Part shown: positions 18,219 to 27,180 of the stretch, in pieces
Position numbering within the stretch: position 1 is the stretch's first letter
Layout of the letters: every line of letters begins with the position of its first letter
Source of the DNA: an uncultured Roseiflexaceae bacterium
GTDB lineage: Bacteria; Chloroflexota; Chloroflexia; Chloroflexales; Roseiflexaceae
Direction: 5' to 3'
Length of the DNA: 64,000 bases
NCBI GenBank assembly: GCA_937974195.1
Contig: CALJIC010000114.1
Coordinates: 9,078-73,077 of the forward strand
The notes under the pieces: generated by a model
The model's database searches: none
Seen by the model: the letters and a program-made list of their open reading frames with translations, nothing else
What the model was told of the DNA's origin: nothing
Position numbers and translations under genes: made by a program

Positions 18219-19640
18219 TTACGCGCCGGAGGGCGGGATGTTGCGGTTGAAGCGGAACATGTTCGTCGGGTCGTAGCGGTCCTTCAGCGCCACCAGCCGC
18301 CGGTAGGTCTCCGGGGCGTAGGCCGCCCGCACCCGCTCGGCCGACGCGTCGACGTCGTGCAGGAAGTTGGCGTAGATCTGGCCGGTCGTGTGCGGCGCGA
18401 GCGCGGTGCGCGCGTCGTTCAGGTAGCGGGTGATGTCCGCGTCGTGCGCCGGGTCGTGCGCCATCGCGAGCACGAACAGGATGAACTCCATGTCGCGGTG
18501 GCCGAAGGCGCTGCCGGCCCCGCGCTGGCGGTGGGCCGCCCCGCCCAGGTGGCGCACCTCGGCGAACACCACCGGGGACTCCGGCGGCCGGCCGGCGATG
18601 GCGATCAGCGTCTCGATCGTCTCGTCCGACAGATCGGCCAGCGTCTCCGTCGTGCCCTGGATGTTCATCGGGTCCACCGGGTCCTGGCTGATCATGTCGG
18701 CCGCGCGGAACGGCATCGGCCCGAAGGCGTCCACGAGGACCCCGCCCAGCTCGCGGATCGGGCGCAGCGTGGCCTCGGCCTCAGCCGGATCGCCGAGGAA
18801 CGCGCCGCGCACGATCACCACCGACTGGCCGCGCAGCGGCTCGGGGATGAAGGGCGCCGGGGGCATGTGCATCAGCACGATGCCGGTCGTCCAGTCCTCG
18901 GACAGCGCCTTGATCCACTCGCGGTAGGCGCGCATCACCTCGCGCGCCATGGCGATCGGGAAGAAGATGTTGCCGCCGTAGACGGCGCTGACCGGGACAA
19001 GCTCGATCTCGAGCCGCGTCACCACGCCGAAGTTGCCGGCGCCGCCGCGCACGCCCCAGAACAGCTCCGGCTCGCTCTCGGCCGTGACGTGCCGCAGCTG
19101 CCCGTCCGCCGTGACGATGTCGAACGAGCGGATGCTGTCGACCGCCAGGCCGTACTTGCGCGCCAGCCAGCCCATCCCGCCGCCCAGCGAGTACCCGACC
19201 GCGCCGACGTCGGTGGTCGAGCCGAGCAGTGGCGCCAGCCCGAACTCCTGCGCCGCCTCGAGCACCGGCCCCCACTTGACGCCGGCCTCGATCTGCGCGG
19301 TGCGCGCCTCCGGGTCCACGCGCACGCCCTGCATCCGCGACGTGTTGATCAGCAGCGCGCCGTCGGCCGGCACGACGGCCCCGTGGCCGGTGCCCTGCAC
19401 GCCCACTGCCAGCCCCTCGTCGCGGGCGAACCTCACCGCGGCCACGACGTCATCCGCGCTGGCGGCCATGACCACCGCCGCCGGCCGCTGCGTGACGTGC
19501 AGCGACCAGGGGGTGCGCGCCGCGTCGTAGCCCTCGTCCTCCGGCGTGTAGAGCTGGCCCTGGAGCGCGGCGCGGAGCGCGTGCAGCGCCAAGGGGTCGA
19601 TCGCGTTCGAGAGCGCAGGGGACGATGTGTGTACAGACAT
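18219..19640 (-). CDS. FAD-linked oxidoreductase, berberine-bridge type
   Basis: A 473-residue PCMH/BBE flavoprotein. The FAD-binding domain spans about residues 45-225, with GTGHGAVVPADG supplying the 8-alpha-histidyl FAD ligand and GYSLGGGMGW in the pyrophosphate loop. The C-terminal BBE segment ends DRYDPTNMFRFNRNIPP, a family hallmark. The second covalent FAD Cys of bicovalent enzymes appears replaced (GSTTDVG), so a single covalent bond is expected. It would oxidise a sugar or small alcohol/amine using oxygen; the substrate is unknown. Monocistronic. Confidence 0.88.
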   Translation of the reverse strand: MSVHTSSPALSNAIDPLALHALRAALQGQLYTPEDEGYDAARTPWSLHVTQRPAAVVMAASADDVVAAVRFARDEGLAVGVQGTGHGAVVPADGALLINTSRMQGVRVDPEARTAQIEAGVKWGPVLEAAQEFGLAPLLGSTTDVGAVGYSLGGGMGWLARKYGLAVDSIRSFDIVTADGQLRHVTAESEPELFWGVRGGAGNFGVVTRLEIELVPVSAVYGGNIFFPIAMAREVMRAYREWIKALSEDWTTGIVLMHMPPAPFIPEPLRGQSVVIVRGAFLGDPAEAEATLRPIRELGGVLVDAFGPMPFRAADMISQDPVDPMNIQGTTETLADLSDETIETLIAIAGRPPESPVVFAEVRHLGGAAHRQRGAGSAFGHRDMEFILFVLAMAHDPAHDADITRYLNDARTALAPHTTGQIYANFLHDVDASAERVRAAYAPETYRRLVALKDRYDPTNMFRFNRNIPPSGA

Positions 19641-19744
19641 AATCGCGTTTTCTCCACTACATCAAGGGTGCTCTGTTCCAAGCCAAGCTCTTGCGTCGCG
19701 CAGAGGTCCCCAGGGCACAGGCTCCGCAGACCGCGGCCTGCCAA

Positions 19745-19764
19745 GCCCCACTGCCGCGTGGGGC
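19745..19764. terminator. Hairpin GCCCCAC/GTGGGGC
   Basis: A 7-bp perfect stem, with further pairing outside, in the 155-base gap downstream of the small gene at 19796 and upstream of the flavoprotein. Confidence 0.45.
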
Positions 19765-19795
19765 CTGGCGTGCGGCGCGCAGAAATACTAGGAAG

Positions 19796-20149
19796 CTACT
19801 TCTCGGTCAGAAGGGCTGGCGCGAAGGCGCGCAGCCACGGCTCGAGCAGGCGCTCGTCGTCGGGCTCAGCGTCGTCGAGCGGCTCGTGGTCCGGCGCTGC
19901 CGGGAGCACGCCCTCGTTCGCTGCGGCCTGGAGGATCGGGGTGAGGATCCCGCGCCAGGCGGTGTCCAGAAGCCAGTCCAGCGCGGCGGCGGTCGCCTCG
20001 TCGCGCGAGGCGTAGGTGCCAACCCACGGCCGGGTGATGCGGTGGTTGCTCATCGCCCAGCCCCAGCCGCGCCCCGTGCGCGGGTCCTGCGTGACAACAA
20101 TCCCAAGGCGCTGCAGGACGTCCGCTGTGGTCGCGTTCTCATGGCTCAT
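19796..20149 (-). CDS. Hypothetical small acidic protein
   Basis: A 117-residue soluble protein I cannot assign. The N-terminal half is aromatic-rich (GRGWGWAMSNHRITRPWVGTYASRDEA region), resembling small single-domain proteins that carry a tyrosine/arginine-rich patch. The C-terminal half is acidic (DHEPLDDAEPDDERL). ATG at 20149 has a good GGGAGGA site. Its codon pattern matches its neighbours, which supports real coding. Context gives no function. Confidence 0.6.
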   Translation of the reverse strand: MSHENATTADVLQRLGIVVTQDPRTGRGWGWAMSNHRITRPWVGTYASRDEATAAALDWLLDTAWRGILTPILQAAANEGVLPAAPDHEPLDDAEPDDERLLEPWLRAFAPALLTEK

Positions 20150-20299
20150 CGCTCATCCTCCCGGTGCCAATCGTCCTCAGGTAACCGCGAGACGTGTGCT
20201 TACTCTAGCAACTCTCCTCAGGCCGGGCATCAGCAGGGTGGCGTATGTGCGCTGGCCGGTCGCCGGATCGATCTCTCGGTCTAGAGACGGGTGCGCGCC

Positions 20300-20339
20300 A
20301 AAAAAGGGTGTGCTCGCGTCTGGCGAACACACCCCTTCG
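20300..20339 (-). terminator. Intrinsic terminator of the desaturase-like gene
   Basis: On the minus strand an AAGGGGTGTG...CACACCCTT stem with an inner TCGC/GCGA stem is followed by six T. It lies 17 bases past the stop at 20356. The region 20150-20299 holds no gene I can support. Confidence 0.75.
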
Positions 20340-20355
20340 GAAAGCGCGGCGCGAT

Positions 20356-21786
20356 CTAGCGCAGCGACCCGCGCAGCGCCGCCTCGGCCGCGTGGAAGCC
20401 GCACATCCCGTGGACGCCGCCGCCCGGCGGCGTGGACGAGGAGCAGAGGTACACGCCGGGCAGCCCGGTCGCGTAGGGGTTGAGGCTGACGGTGGGCCGG
20501 GTGAAGAGCTGGCCGAGGTCCTGCACGCCGCCGTTGATGTCGCCGCCCACGTAGTTCGGGTTGTACGCCTCCATCGCCGCGGGGCCGCTGGTGTGCCGCG
20601 CGAGGATGCGGTCGCGGAAGCCGGGCGCGAAGCGCTCGATCTGCGCCTCGATCCGCTCGGTCATATCGAATGTCGAGCCGTTGGGGACGTGGCAGTAGGC
20701 CCACACGGCGTGCTTCCCCGCCGGCGCGCGCATCGGGTCGAACAGGCTCTGCTGCGCCAGCAGCACGAACGGCCGCTCGGGGTGCTCGCCGCGCCCAACC
20801 GCCGCCTCCGCCTCGGCGATCTCATCGAGCGTCCCGCCCAGGTGGACGGTGGCGGCCCGCAGGCAGGCCGCGGCGCGCCAGGGGATGGGCCCCTCGATCG
20901 CCCAGTCCACCTTGAAGACCCCCGGGCCGTAGCGGTAGCGCTCGAGCGCCCGCCGGTAGCGCGGCGGCAGGCGGCTGCCGGCGATGCCGAGCAGCTGGCG
21001 CGGCGTCACGTCGAGCAGCACCGCGCGGGCGGGCGGCAGCTCGTCCAGCCGCGCGACCTCCTGGCCGGTGACGATCTCGCCGCCGAGCGAGCGCAGGTGG
21101 GCCGCCAGCGCGTCCGCGAGCCGCTGCGAGCCGCCGCGCGGGAACGGCCAGCCGATGGCGTGGCCGAGCGCCATCAGCACCAGCCCGAACGCCGCCGTGA
21201 GCGGCTGGTCCAGCGGCATGATCGCGTGGGCCGCGCTGCCGGCGAAGAGCGCGCGGGCCGCCTCGCCGCGGAAGAGCGTGCGCGCCAGCCGCCGGGCCGG
21301 CCAGAGCGCGAGGAGGCCGAAGCGCGCCAGCGCCAGCGGGTGGCGCGGGAGGCGCAGCGGGCCGAGCGCCGCCGGCGCGATGCGCTCCCAGCCGCGCACG
21401 AGCGGGGCCATCAGCCGCCAGTACGCGAGCGCGTCGCCGCCGAGCTGCGCGCCCGTCGCTCGCACCGAGCGCTCCAGCAGCAGCGCCGTGCCGTCGTCGA
21501 GCGGGTGCGCCAGCGGCGCGGGCGGGTGGACCCACGCCAGCCCGTGGTCGGCCAGCGGCAGCCGGCTGAGGAACGGCGACCCGGCGCCGAGCGGGTGGAT
21601 CGCCGAGCAGGTGTCGTGGACGAAGCCCGGCAGCGTCAGCTCAGCCGAGCGCACGCCGCCCCCGACCGTCGGCGCCCGCTCCAGCACCAGCACCCGCCTG
21701 CCGGCCTGCGCCAGCCGGATGGCCGCCGCGAGCCCGTTCGGCCCCGCGCCGACGACGACCGCGTCATACGTTTGGCTGTGCGGCAT
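20356..21786 (-). CDS. Phytoene-desaturase-like NAD(P)/FAD oxidoreductase
   Basis: A 476-residue flavoprotein of the phytoene dehydrogenase/amine-oxidase superfamily. The dinucleotide fold is VVVGAGPNGLAAAIRLAQAG (residues 8-30) and VGGGVRSAE follows. The C-terminal FAD motif includes YLCSSSTPPGGGVHGMCGFHAA, typical of CrtI/CrtN-related proteins and the human PYROXD2 group. It probably acts on an isoprenoid or a related hydrophobic substrate, but no carotenoid genes are nearby, so the pathway is open. ATG at 21786 follows GGAAGGAG. Own terminator downstream. Confidence 0.85.
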   Translation of the reverse strand: MPHSQTYDAVVVGAGPNGLAAAIRLAQAGRRVLVLERAPTVGGGVRSAELTLPGFVHDTCSAIHPLGAGSPFLSRLPLADHGLAWVHPPAPLAHPLDDGTALLLERSVRATGAQLGGDALAYWRLMAPLVRGWERIAPAALGPLRLPRHPLALARFGLLALWPARRLARTLFRGEAARALFAGSAAHAIMPLDQPLTAAFGLVLMALGHAIGWPFPRGGSQRLADALAAHLRSLGGEIVTGQEVARLDELPPARAVLLDVTPRQLLGIAGSRLPPRYRRALERYRYGPGVFKVDWAIEGPIPWRAAACLRAATVHLGGTLDEIAEAEAAVGRGEHPERPFVLLAQQSLFDPMRAPAGKHAVWAYCHVPNGSTFDMTERIEAQIERFAPGFRDRILARHTSGPAAMEAYNPNYVGGDINGGVQDLGQLFTRPTVSLNPYATGLPGVYLCSSSTPPGGGVHGMCGFHAAEAALRGSLR

Positions 21787-22002
21787 GCGCTCCTTCCCCT
21801 TCGGACTGCGGATCAGGGTGCGGAGATCTACGCTCCCGAATCGTTCAGATCGACGAGTTACGCGGCGGCCTCGCCCCTCGGAGGGGTTTGGGGCGGCGAA
21901 GCCTCCCCGTGGGGCGCTCACGCGGGCGACCCGCAGGGCGACCGAGTGAGCCGTGTTCGATGCAAGCGGGGGCGTAGCCGCCCTGATAGATCCGGGACTC
22001 CC

Positions 22003-22011
22003 TGGTATAAT
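22003..22011 (+). promoter_or_regulatory. Extended -10 promoter for the GAF/PP2C gene
   Basis: TGGTATAAT, hexamer 22006-22011, with a weak -35 (TGATAG, 16-base spacer). Start point about 22018, leader about 40 nt. The rest of the 271-base spacer upstream holds hairpin-forming GGAGG/CCTCC runs. Confidence 0.6.
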
Positions 22012-22057
22012 ACTACGTCCGGCCAGCTGCGCCGGCCCGAGCCAGGAACAAAGAGAG

Positions 22058-25000
22058 ATGGGTACGCCTCCCGACAGCGGCCGTGAGCTGGCTGACATCG
22101 CCGAGCAACTCGAACATCTCCGTCGCCAGCACGACCTCGACCGCCGTGCCCTCGAGGCGCTCCATCGCGTCAGCCTGGCCTGCCGCGGCCTCGCCTCCGA
22201 GCGGGCGATCTTCGACGTGCTCTGCCGCGAGCTGCGCGCCGTCTTCGCGCTCGACTCCTGCTTCATCGCGGTGTGCGACCCCCAGAACCCGGATGTCTTC
22301 CGCATCGCCATGCTCTACGACGAGGGGCTGGTGGAGTACGAGGAGCACGTCCCGTACGGCCCGATCACCGGGCGCATGATCCGCGAGCGCATCCCGATCC
22401 TGGTGCCGGACCTGGCCGAGCTGCGCGACATGCTCAGCCGGCACCAGACGACCTTCGGCAACGTGCAGAAGCTCTCGCGCGCGTGGATGGGCGTGCCGCT
22501 CCAGCTCGGCCAGGACGCGGTCGGGGCGATCGCGCTGCAGAGCTACACCCCGAATGCGTTCAGCGCGGCCGACCACGACCTGCTCCAGCGCATTGGCCCG
22601 GTCGTCGCCGTGGCGCTGGAGAACGTCGCCCTCATCCGGCACCAGCGCGAGCTCAGCGACCAGCTCACGGCGCGGGTCGCCGCGCGCACCGAGGAGCTGG
22701 CGGCGCTGAGCGCGATCGCCGTCGAGATGGTGCTGCAGCAGCCGCTCCCCGAGCTGCTCGACCGGGCGCTGGCGCGCATCCTGCCGCTGCTCGATGTGAA
22801 GGCCGGCAACGTGCGGCTGTACGACCGTGACCGCGGCACGCTGGTGCTCCTGGCGCAGCGCGGCCTCCCGCCCGACGACCCGCGCGCCATCCCCGAGATC
22901 CCAGTCGAGGGCAGCCACTTCGGCACGATCGTGCGCGAGAACCGGCCGCTGGTGATCGAGCGCGACCTGCGGCGCCACGCGCTGCGCCAGACCCCCTCGC
23001 CCTTCGAGTCGCTGCTCGGCATCCCGCTGAAGATCGGCGACCAGATGATCGGCTCCATGGCGCTGCTGGACGTGCGGCCGCGCGCGTTCGACCCGCAGGA
23101 GATCGACCTGGCCCAGCTGATCGGCAACCAGATCGCGATCGCGATCGCCAACGCGCGGCTGCTCGAGCAGCGCGAGCGGCAGATCCGCGAGCTGACCGCG
23201 CTCGGCGCGATCAGCCACGCCGCCAACACCTCGCTCAACCTGCGGATGCTGCTGCGCCAGGTCTACGCCGCGCTGCGCGACGTCATGCCGCTCGATGTGT
23301 TCGTGATGAGCATCTACGACCCGCGGCGCGGGGTGATCATCGAGGGGATCGGCATCGACGAGGGCGAGACCTACGACTACTTCGACCGCAACACGCCGCC
23401 CGAGCCGGGGACGTTCACCGCCTGGATCCTGCACAACCGGCGCATGCTGCACCTGCGCGATGTCGCGGCGGACATGGCGCAGTACCCGGAGCTGGTCAAC
23501 ATCGTCGGCGGCTCGGGGCGCCCGGCGGCCTCCTGGCTGGGCGTGCCGCTGTTCGACCGGGACGAGCGGCCGATCGGCACGATCGTCGTCCAGTCCTACA
23601 CCAGCGGCGCCTTCGACGAGCGCGACGAGCGCTTCCTGCAGAATGTGGCCCAGCAGGCGGCGCTGCACGTCCAGAACGCGCAGCTTCAGGCGCAGCGCGA
23701 GCGGCAGATCCGCGAGCTGGACGCGATCGGGCGCATCGGCCAGCTGGTCAGCGCGACGTTCGACCTGGAGGAGATCCTGCAGGTCGTCTACGAGACGCTG
23801 CACGAGGTGACCGGCGCGCCGATCTTCTACCTGCTGATCTGCGAGCCGCAGACGCACGTCGTCACCAACGCCGTGTTCATCGAGGACGGGCGGCGCAACG
23901 ACTTCGGCTGGGTCGGCGTCCCGCCGCAGCCGCAGAGCATGACCGCGTGGATCCTGCAGCACCGCGAGCCGCTGCTGTACGACGACCTGCTGGGCTACCT
24001 GGAGCGCACCGCGGCGCCGGAGATACGCCCGAAGCGCTTCGGCGGCCAGCGCCACGCGCGCTCGTGGGCCGGGGTGCCGGTGCTGGCGCAGAACGGCGAG
24101 CCGATCGGCGTGCTCTCGGTGCAGGACTACGAGCCGGGCTTGTACGACGCGCAGACGATCGACCTGCTCAGCCAGGTGGCGAGCCACGTGAGCCTGGGCG
24201 TGCAGAAGATCCGGCTGCTGCGCGAGCGCGAGCGGCGCATCCGCGAGCTGGACGCGATCGGCCGCATCGGCCGGCTGGTGAGCGCCTCGTTCGACCTGGA
24301 GAACATGCTGCAGATCGTGTACGAGATCCTGCAGCAGGTGACCGGCGCGGCCGCCTTCTACCTGGTGGTCTGCGAGCCGATCAGCCAGGTGGTCAGCCAG
24401 GCGTACTACATCGAGCGCGGCCGGCGCTTCGAGGACGACTGGGTGGGCGCGCCGCCGCCGCCCGACAGCCTGATCGGCTGGATCCTGCGCGAGCGGCGGG
24501 CGCTCCTGTTCGGCGACCTGCCCGGCGAGCGGGAGCGCCTGGCCGAGCTGGGCATCGCGCCGGTGTTCATGGACAACACCGTCCACCCGCGCTCGTGGGT
24601 CGGCGTGCCGCTGCTGGCGGAGGACTCCGAGCCGATCGGGGCGATCTCGGTGCAGGACGACGAGCCCAACCGCTACGACGAGCAGACCGTCGAGCTGCTC
24701 CACCAGGTGGCCAGCCACCTGAGCCTGGGCGTGCAGAAGATCCGCCTGTTCCAGGAGCGCGAGCAGCAGATCCGCGAGAACGCCCGGCTCTTCGACGCCG
24801 AGCACGCCGCGCGCCGCACGGCCGACACGCTGCGCGAGGTGGCGCGGGTGCTGAGCAGCACCTTCGACGCCAGCGAGGTGCTGGACCTGATCCTCGACCA
24901 GCTGCGCACGGTGATCGACTACGACAGCGCCTCGATCATGCTGCTCGACGGCGAGTACCTGCGCGTCGCCGCGCAGCGCGGCCTGGAGAGCGAGGAGGCG

Positions 25001-26038
25001 CTGCGCCGCCAGCTGCTGTCGGTGCGCGGCAAGAGCGGCGCGGCGCTGGCGGTGGCGCGCCGGCAGCCGGTGGTGATCGACGACACCTTGACCTCGCCCG
25101 ACTGGCACACGAACTCGGTGGGCACCAACATCCGCTCCTGGCTGGGCGTGCCGCTGCTGTCCAAGGGCCGGGTGCTCGGCACGCTGAACATCGACTCGCA
25201 CCAGCCGCAGCGCTTCACCGCCCGCGACGTCGAGGTGGCGCTGGCCTTCGGCAACCAGGCGTCGGTCGCGCTGGAGAACGCGCAGCTGTACGAGGACTCG
25301 GTCACGCGCGTCGAGCAGGAGCTGGAGATCGCCCGCCGCATCCAGAGCAATCTCTTCCCGCGCGAGCTGCCGCGCATCCCGGGCCTGTCGCTGGCCGCGC
25401 GGGCGCTTCCGGCGCGCGAGACCGGCGGGGACTTCTACGACATCATCCCGCTCGGCGAGGAGCGCTTCGGCCTGCTGGTGGGCGACGCCTCGGGCAAGAG
25501 CATCCCCGGCGCGATGCTGATGGCGATCGCCCACTCGATCGCCCGCTCCGAGGCGCGCGACCACGAGCTGCCGGAGACGGCGATGCGCGAGACCAACCGC
25601 TGGATCACGCACGATGTTCCGCCGCGCTCGTTCGTCGCGCTGAGCTACGCCAGCCTGGACGCCGGCTGGCGGCGCATGGCGCTGGCGAACGCCGGCCAGC
25701 TCTCGCCGCTGCGCCGCCGCGCCGACGGGACGATCGAGTACCTCGACGTGCCCGGCCCGACGCTGCCGCTCGGCATCGGGCCCGAGACGGCCTACGAGGC
25801 GCTCGAGGTCGCGCTCGAGCCCGGCGACACGATCCTGTTCGTGACCGACGGGATCGTCGAGGCGCACAGCCCGAGCCGCGAGATGTTCGGCTTCGAGCGG
25901 CTCGAGGCGCTGCTGCGCGAGAAGGGCTCGCTGCCGCCCGCGGAGCTGATCGAGGCCGCGATCGCCGAGGTCGATGCGTTCCGCCAGGGCGCCGCGCAGC
26001 ACGATGACATGACGCTGCTGGTGCTGCGGGTGGAGTAG
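22058..26038 (+). CDS. Six-GAF-domain PP2C-type (SpoIIE/RsbU) phosphatase
   Basis: A 1326-residue cytosolic signalling protein. After a short coiled start, six GAF domains lie at roughly 45-195, 225-370, 390-545, 567-730, 744-910 and 936-1080, joined by helical linkers that repeat RERQIRELDAIGRIG. An RsbU/SpoIIE phosphatase domain follows from 1085 (QELEIARRIQSNLFPRELP). Metal motifs are intact: ETGGDFYD, GDASGKSIPG, FVTDGIVEAH and QHDDMTLLVL. No kinase, receiver or anti-sigma partner is nearby. It would dephosphorylate an anti-sigma-antagonist in response to several small ligands or redox cues. ATG after AAAGAGAG. Confidence 0.9.
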   Translation: MGTPPDSGRELADIAEQLEHLRRQHDLDRRALEALHRVSLACRGLASERAIFDVLCRELRAVFALDSCFIAVCDPQNPDVFRIAMLYDEGLVEYEEHVPYGPITGRMIRERIPILVPDLAELRDMLSRHQTTFGNVQKLSRAWMGVPLQLGQDAVGAIALQSYTPNAFSAADHDLLQRIGPVVAVALENVALIRHQRELSDQLTARVAARTEELAALSAIAVEMVLQQPLPELLDRALARILPLLDVKAGNVRLYDRDRGTLVLLAQRGLPPDDPRAIPEIPVEGSHFGTIVRENRPLVIERDLRRHALRQTPSPFESLLGIPLKIGDQMIGSMALLDVRPRAFDPQEIDLAQLIGNQIAIAIANARLLEQRERQIRELTALGAISHAANTSLNLRMLLRQVYAALRDVMPLDVFVMSIYDPRRGVIIEGIGIDEGETYDYFDRNTPPEPGTFTAWILHNRRMLHLRDVAADMAQYPELVNIVGGSGRPAASWLGVPLFDRDERPIGTIVVQSYTSGAFDERDERFLQNVAQQAALHVQNAQLQAQRERQIRELDAIGRIGQLVSATFDLEEILQVVYETLHEVTGAPIFYLLICEPQTHVVTNAVFIEDGRRNDFGWVGVPPQPQSMTAWILQHREPLLYDDLLGYLERTAAPEIRPKRFGGQRHARSWAGVPVLAQNGEPIGVLSVQDYEPGLYDAQTIDLLSQVASHVSLGVQKIRLLRERERRIRELDAIGRIGRLVSASFDLENMLQIVYEILQQVTGAAAFYLVVCEPISQVVSQAYYIERGRRFEDDWVGAPPPPDSLIGWILRERRALLFGDLPGERERLAELGIAPVFMDNTVHPRSWVGVPLLAEDSEPIGAISVQDDEPNRYDEQTVELLHQVASHLSLGVQKIRLFQEREQQIRENARLFDAEHAARRTADTLREVARVLSSTFDASEVLDLILDQLRTVIDYDSASIMLLDGEYLRVAAQRGLESEEALRRQLLSVRGKSGAALAVARRQPVVIDDTLTSPDWHTNSVGTNIRSWLGVPLLSKGRVLGTLNIDSHQPQRFTARDVEVALAFGNQASVALENAQLYEDSVTRVEQELEIARRIQSNLFPRELPRIPGLSLAARALPARETGGDFYDIIPLGEERFGLLVGDASGKSIPGAMLMAIAHSIARSEARDHELPETAMRETNRWITHDVPPRSFVALSYASLDAGWRRMALANAGQLSPLRRRADGTIEYLDVPGPTLPLGIGPETAYEALEVALEPGDTILFVTDGIVEAHSPSREMFGFERLEALLREKGSLPPAELIEAAIAEVDAFRQGAAQHDDMTLLVLRVE

Positions 26039-26055
26039 CACCCCACCGAGGGCCT

Positions 26056-27135
26056 ATGCAACGGGGAACTGCCAACCTGCCGCTCCACCACGGCCACGCG
26101 CCGCGCTGGCTGTTCGAGCGCATGGTCAAGATCTCGGCCGAGATCGCCACCTGGATCGTCGTCGAGCAGGGCACCGGCGAGCTGCTGCGCCGCCTCTCCG
26201 ACCCGGTCTGGTTCCAGGCGTTCGGCGCGGTGATGGGCATGGACTGGCACTCGAGCGGCGTGACGACCACCGTCTGCGGCGCGCTCAAGCAGGGGCTCCA
26301 GGAGCGCGGCCGCGAGCTGGGGCTGGTGGTGGCCGGCGGCAAGGGGCGCACCTCGCGCCAGACGCCGCAGGAGCTGACCGCCGCCGGGGAGTGGCTCGGG
26401 CTCGACCCGGCGCCCTACGTCCAGGCCAGCCGCCTGGCGGCCAAGGTGGACAACAACGCGCTCCAGGACGGCTACCAGATCTACCACCACGTCTTCCTGC
26501 TCGACCGCCAGGGGAGCTGGGCGGTCATCCAGCAGGGGATGAACGACGCGAACGGCTACGCCCGCCGCTACCATTGGCTCGGCGACGACGTGCAGAGCTT
26601 CGTGAGCGACCCGCACGCGGCGATCGCCAGCGAGGCGACGGGCCCGGTGTGGAACCTGGTGGCCGGCGACAGCGCCGCGGCCCGCGATGTGACCACGGCG
26701 CTCGCCCGCGAGGCCCCCGAGAAGGTCGTGGCCGAGGTCGAGCGCATCCGCGAGCTGACCCTCCCGGCCCACCACGACGTGCGGGGCGCCGACGTCGACC
26801 CGAAGCGGCTGCACCGCATCCTGCTCAAGACCTACGACCGGCAGCCGGAGGACTTCGCCGCCCTGCTCGGGATGGAGGGCGTGGGCGCGCGGACCCTGCG
26901 CGCGCTGAGCCTGGTCGGCGAGCTGGTGTACGGCGCGCCGGTGAGCATCACCGACCCGGCGCGCTTCTCCTTCGCCCACGGGGGGAAGGACCGCCACCCC
27001 TACCCGGTGGACCGCAAGACCTACGACCGGAGCATCGAGCTGCTGCACACGGCTGTGGAGCGCGCCAAGATCGGGCAGCGCGAGCAGGTCGAGGCGCTCA
27101 AGCGCCTGTCGCGCTGGCGTGAGCCGGAGGGCTGA
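26056..27135 (+). CDS. DUF763 protein
   Basis: A 359-residue protein of the DUF763 family, widespread in archaea and deep-branching bacteria and biochemically uncharacterised as far as I know. Typical features are the N-terminal RGTANLPLHHGHAPRWLF, KGRTSRQTP, QIYHHVFLLD, and WAVIQQGMN. A helix-hairpin-helix-like LGMEGVGARTLRAL lies at about 270-285, suggesting nucleic-acid contact. It begins 17 bases after the GAF/PP2C stop with GAGG, so it is likely co-transcribed. Role unknown; DNA repair or recombination is a plausible guess from the HhH. Confidence 0.8.
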   Translation: MQRGTANLPLHHGHAPRWLFERMVKISAEIATWIVVEQGTGELLRRLSDPVWFQAFGAVMGMDWHSSGVTTTVCGALKQGLQERGRELGLVVAGGKGRTSRQTPQELTAAGEWLGLDPAPYVQASRLAAKVDNNALQDGYQIYHHVFLLDRQGSWAVIQQGMNDANGYARRYHWLGDDVQSFVSDPHAAIASEATGPVWNLVAGDSAAARDVTTALAREAPEKVVAEVERIRELTLPAHHDVRGADVDPKRLHRILLKTYDRQPEDFAALLGMEGVGARTLRALSLVGELVYGAPVSITDPARFSFAHGGKDRHPYPVDRKTYDRSIELLHTAVERAKIGQREQVEALKRLSRWREPEG

Positions 27136-27180
27136 TCCACCGGCGCTGCGCCGGGCTCCTACGACGAGAGCGAGGCGACC

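Noticed and set aside
20150..20355. A small minus-strand gene in the gap (frame ending near 20177)
   Set aside because: No start with a ribosome site after the desaturase terminator; the frame is the tail of an alternative frame of the desaturase gene.
22013..26041. A 1342-codon open frame antisense to the GAF/PP2C gene
   Set aside because: High-GC codon bias leaves antisense frames open. Its translation is Arg/Gln/His/Ala-rich with no domain, while the sense strand shows clear domains and start signals.
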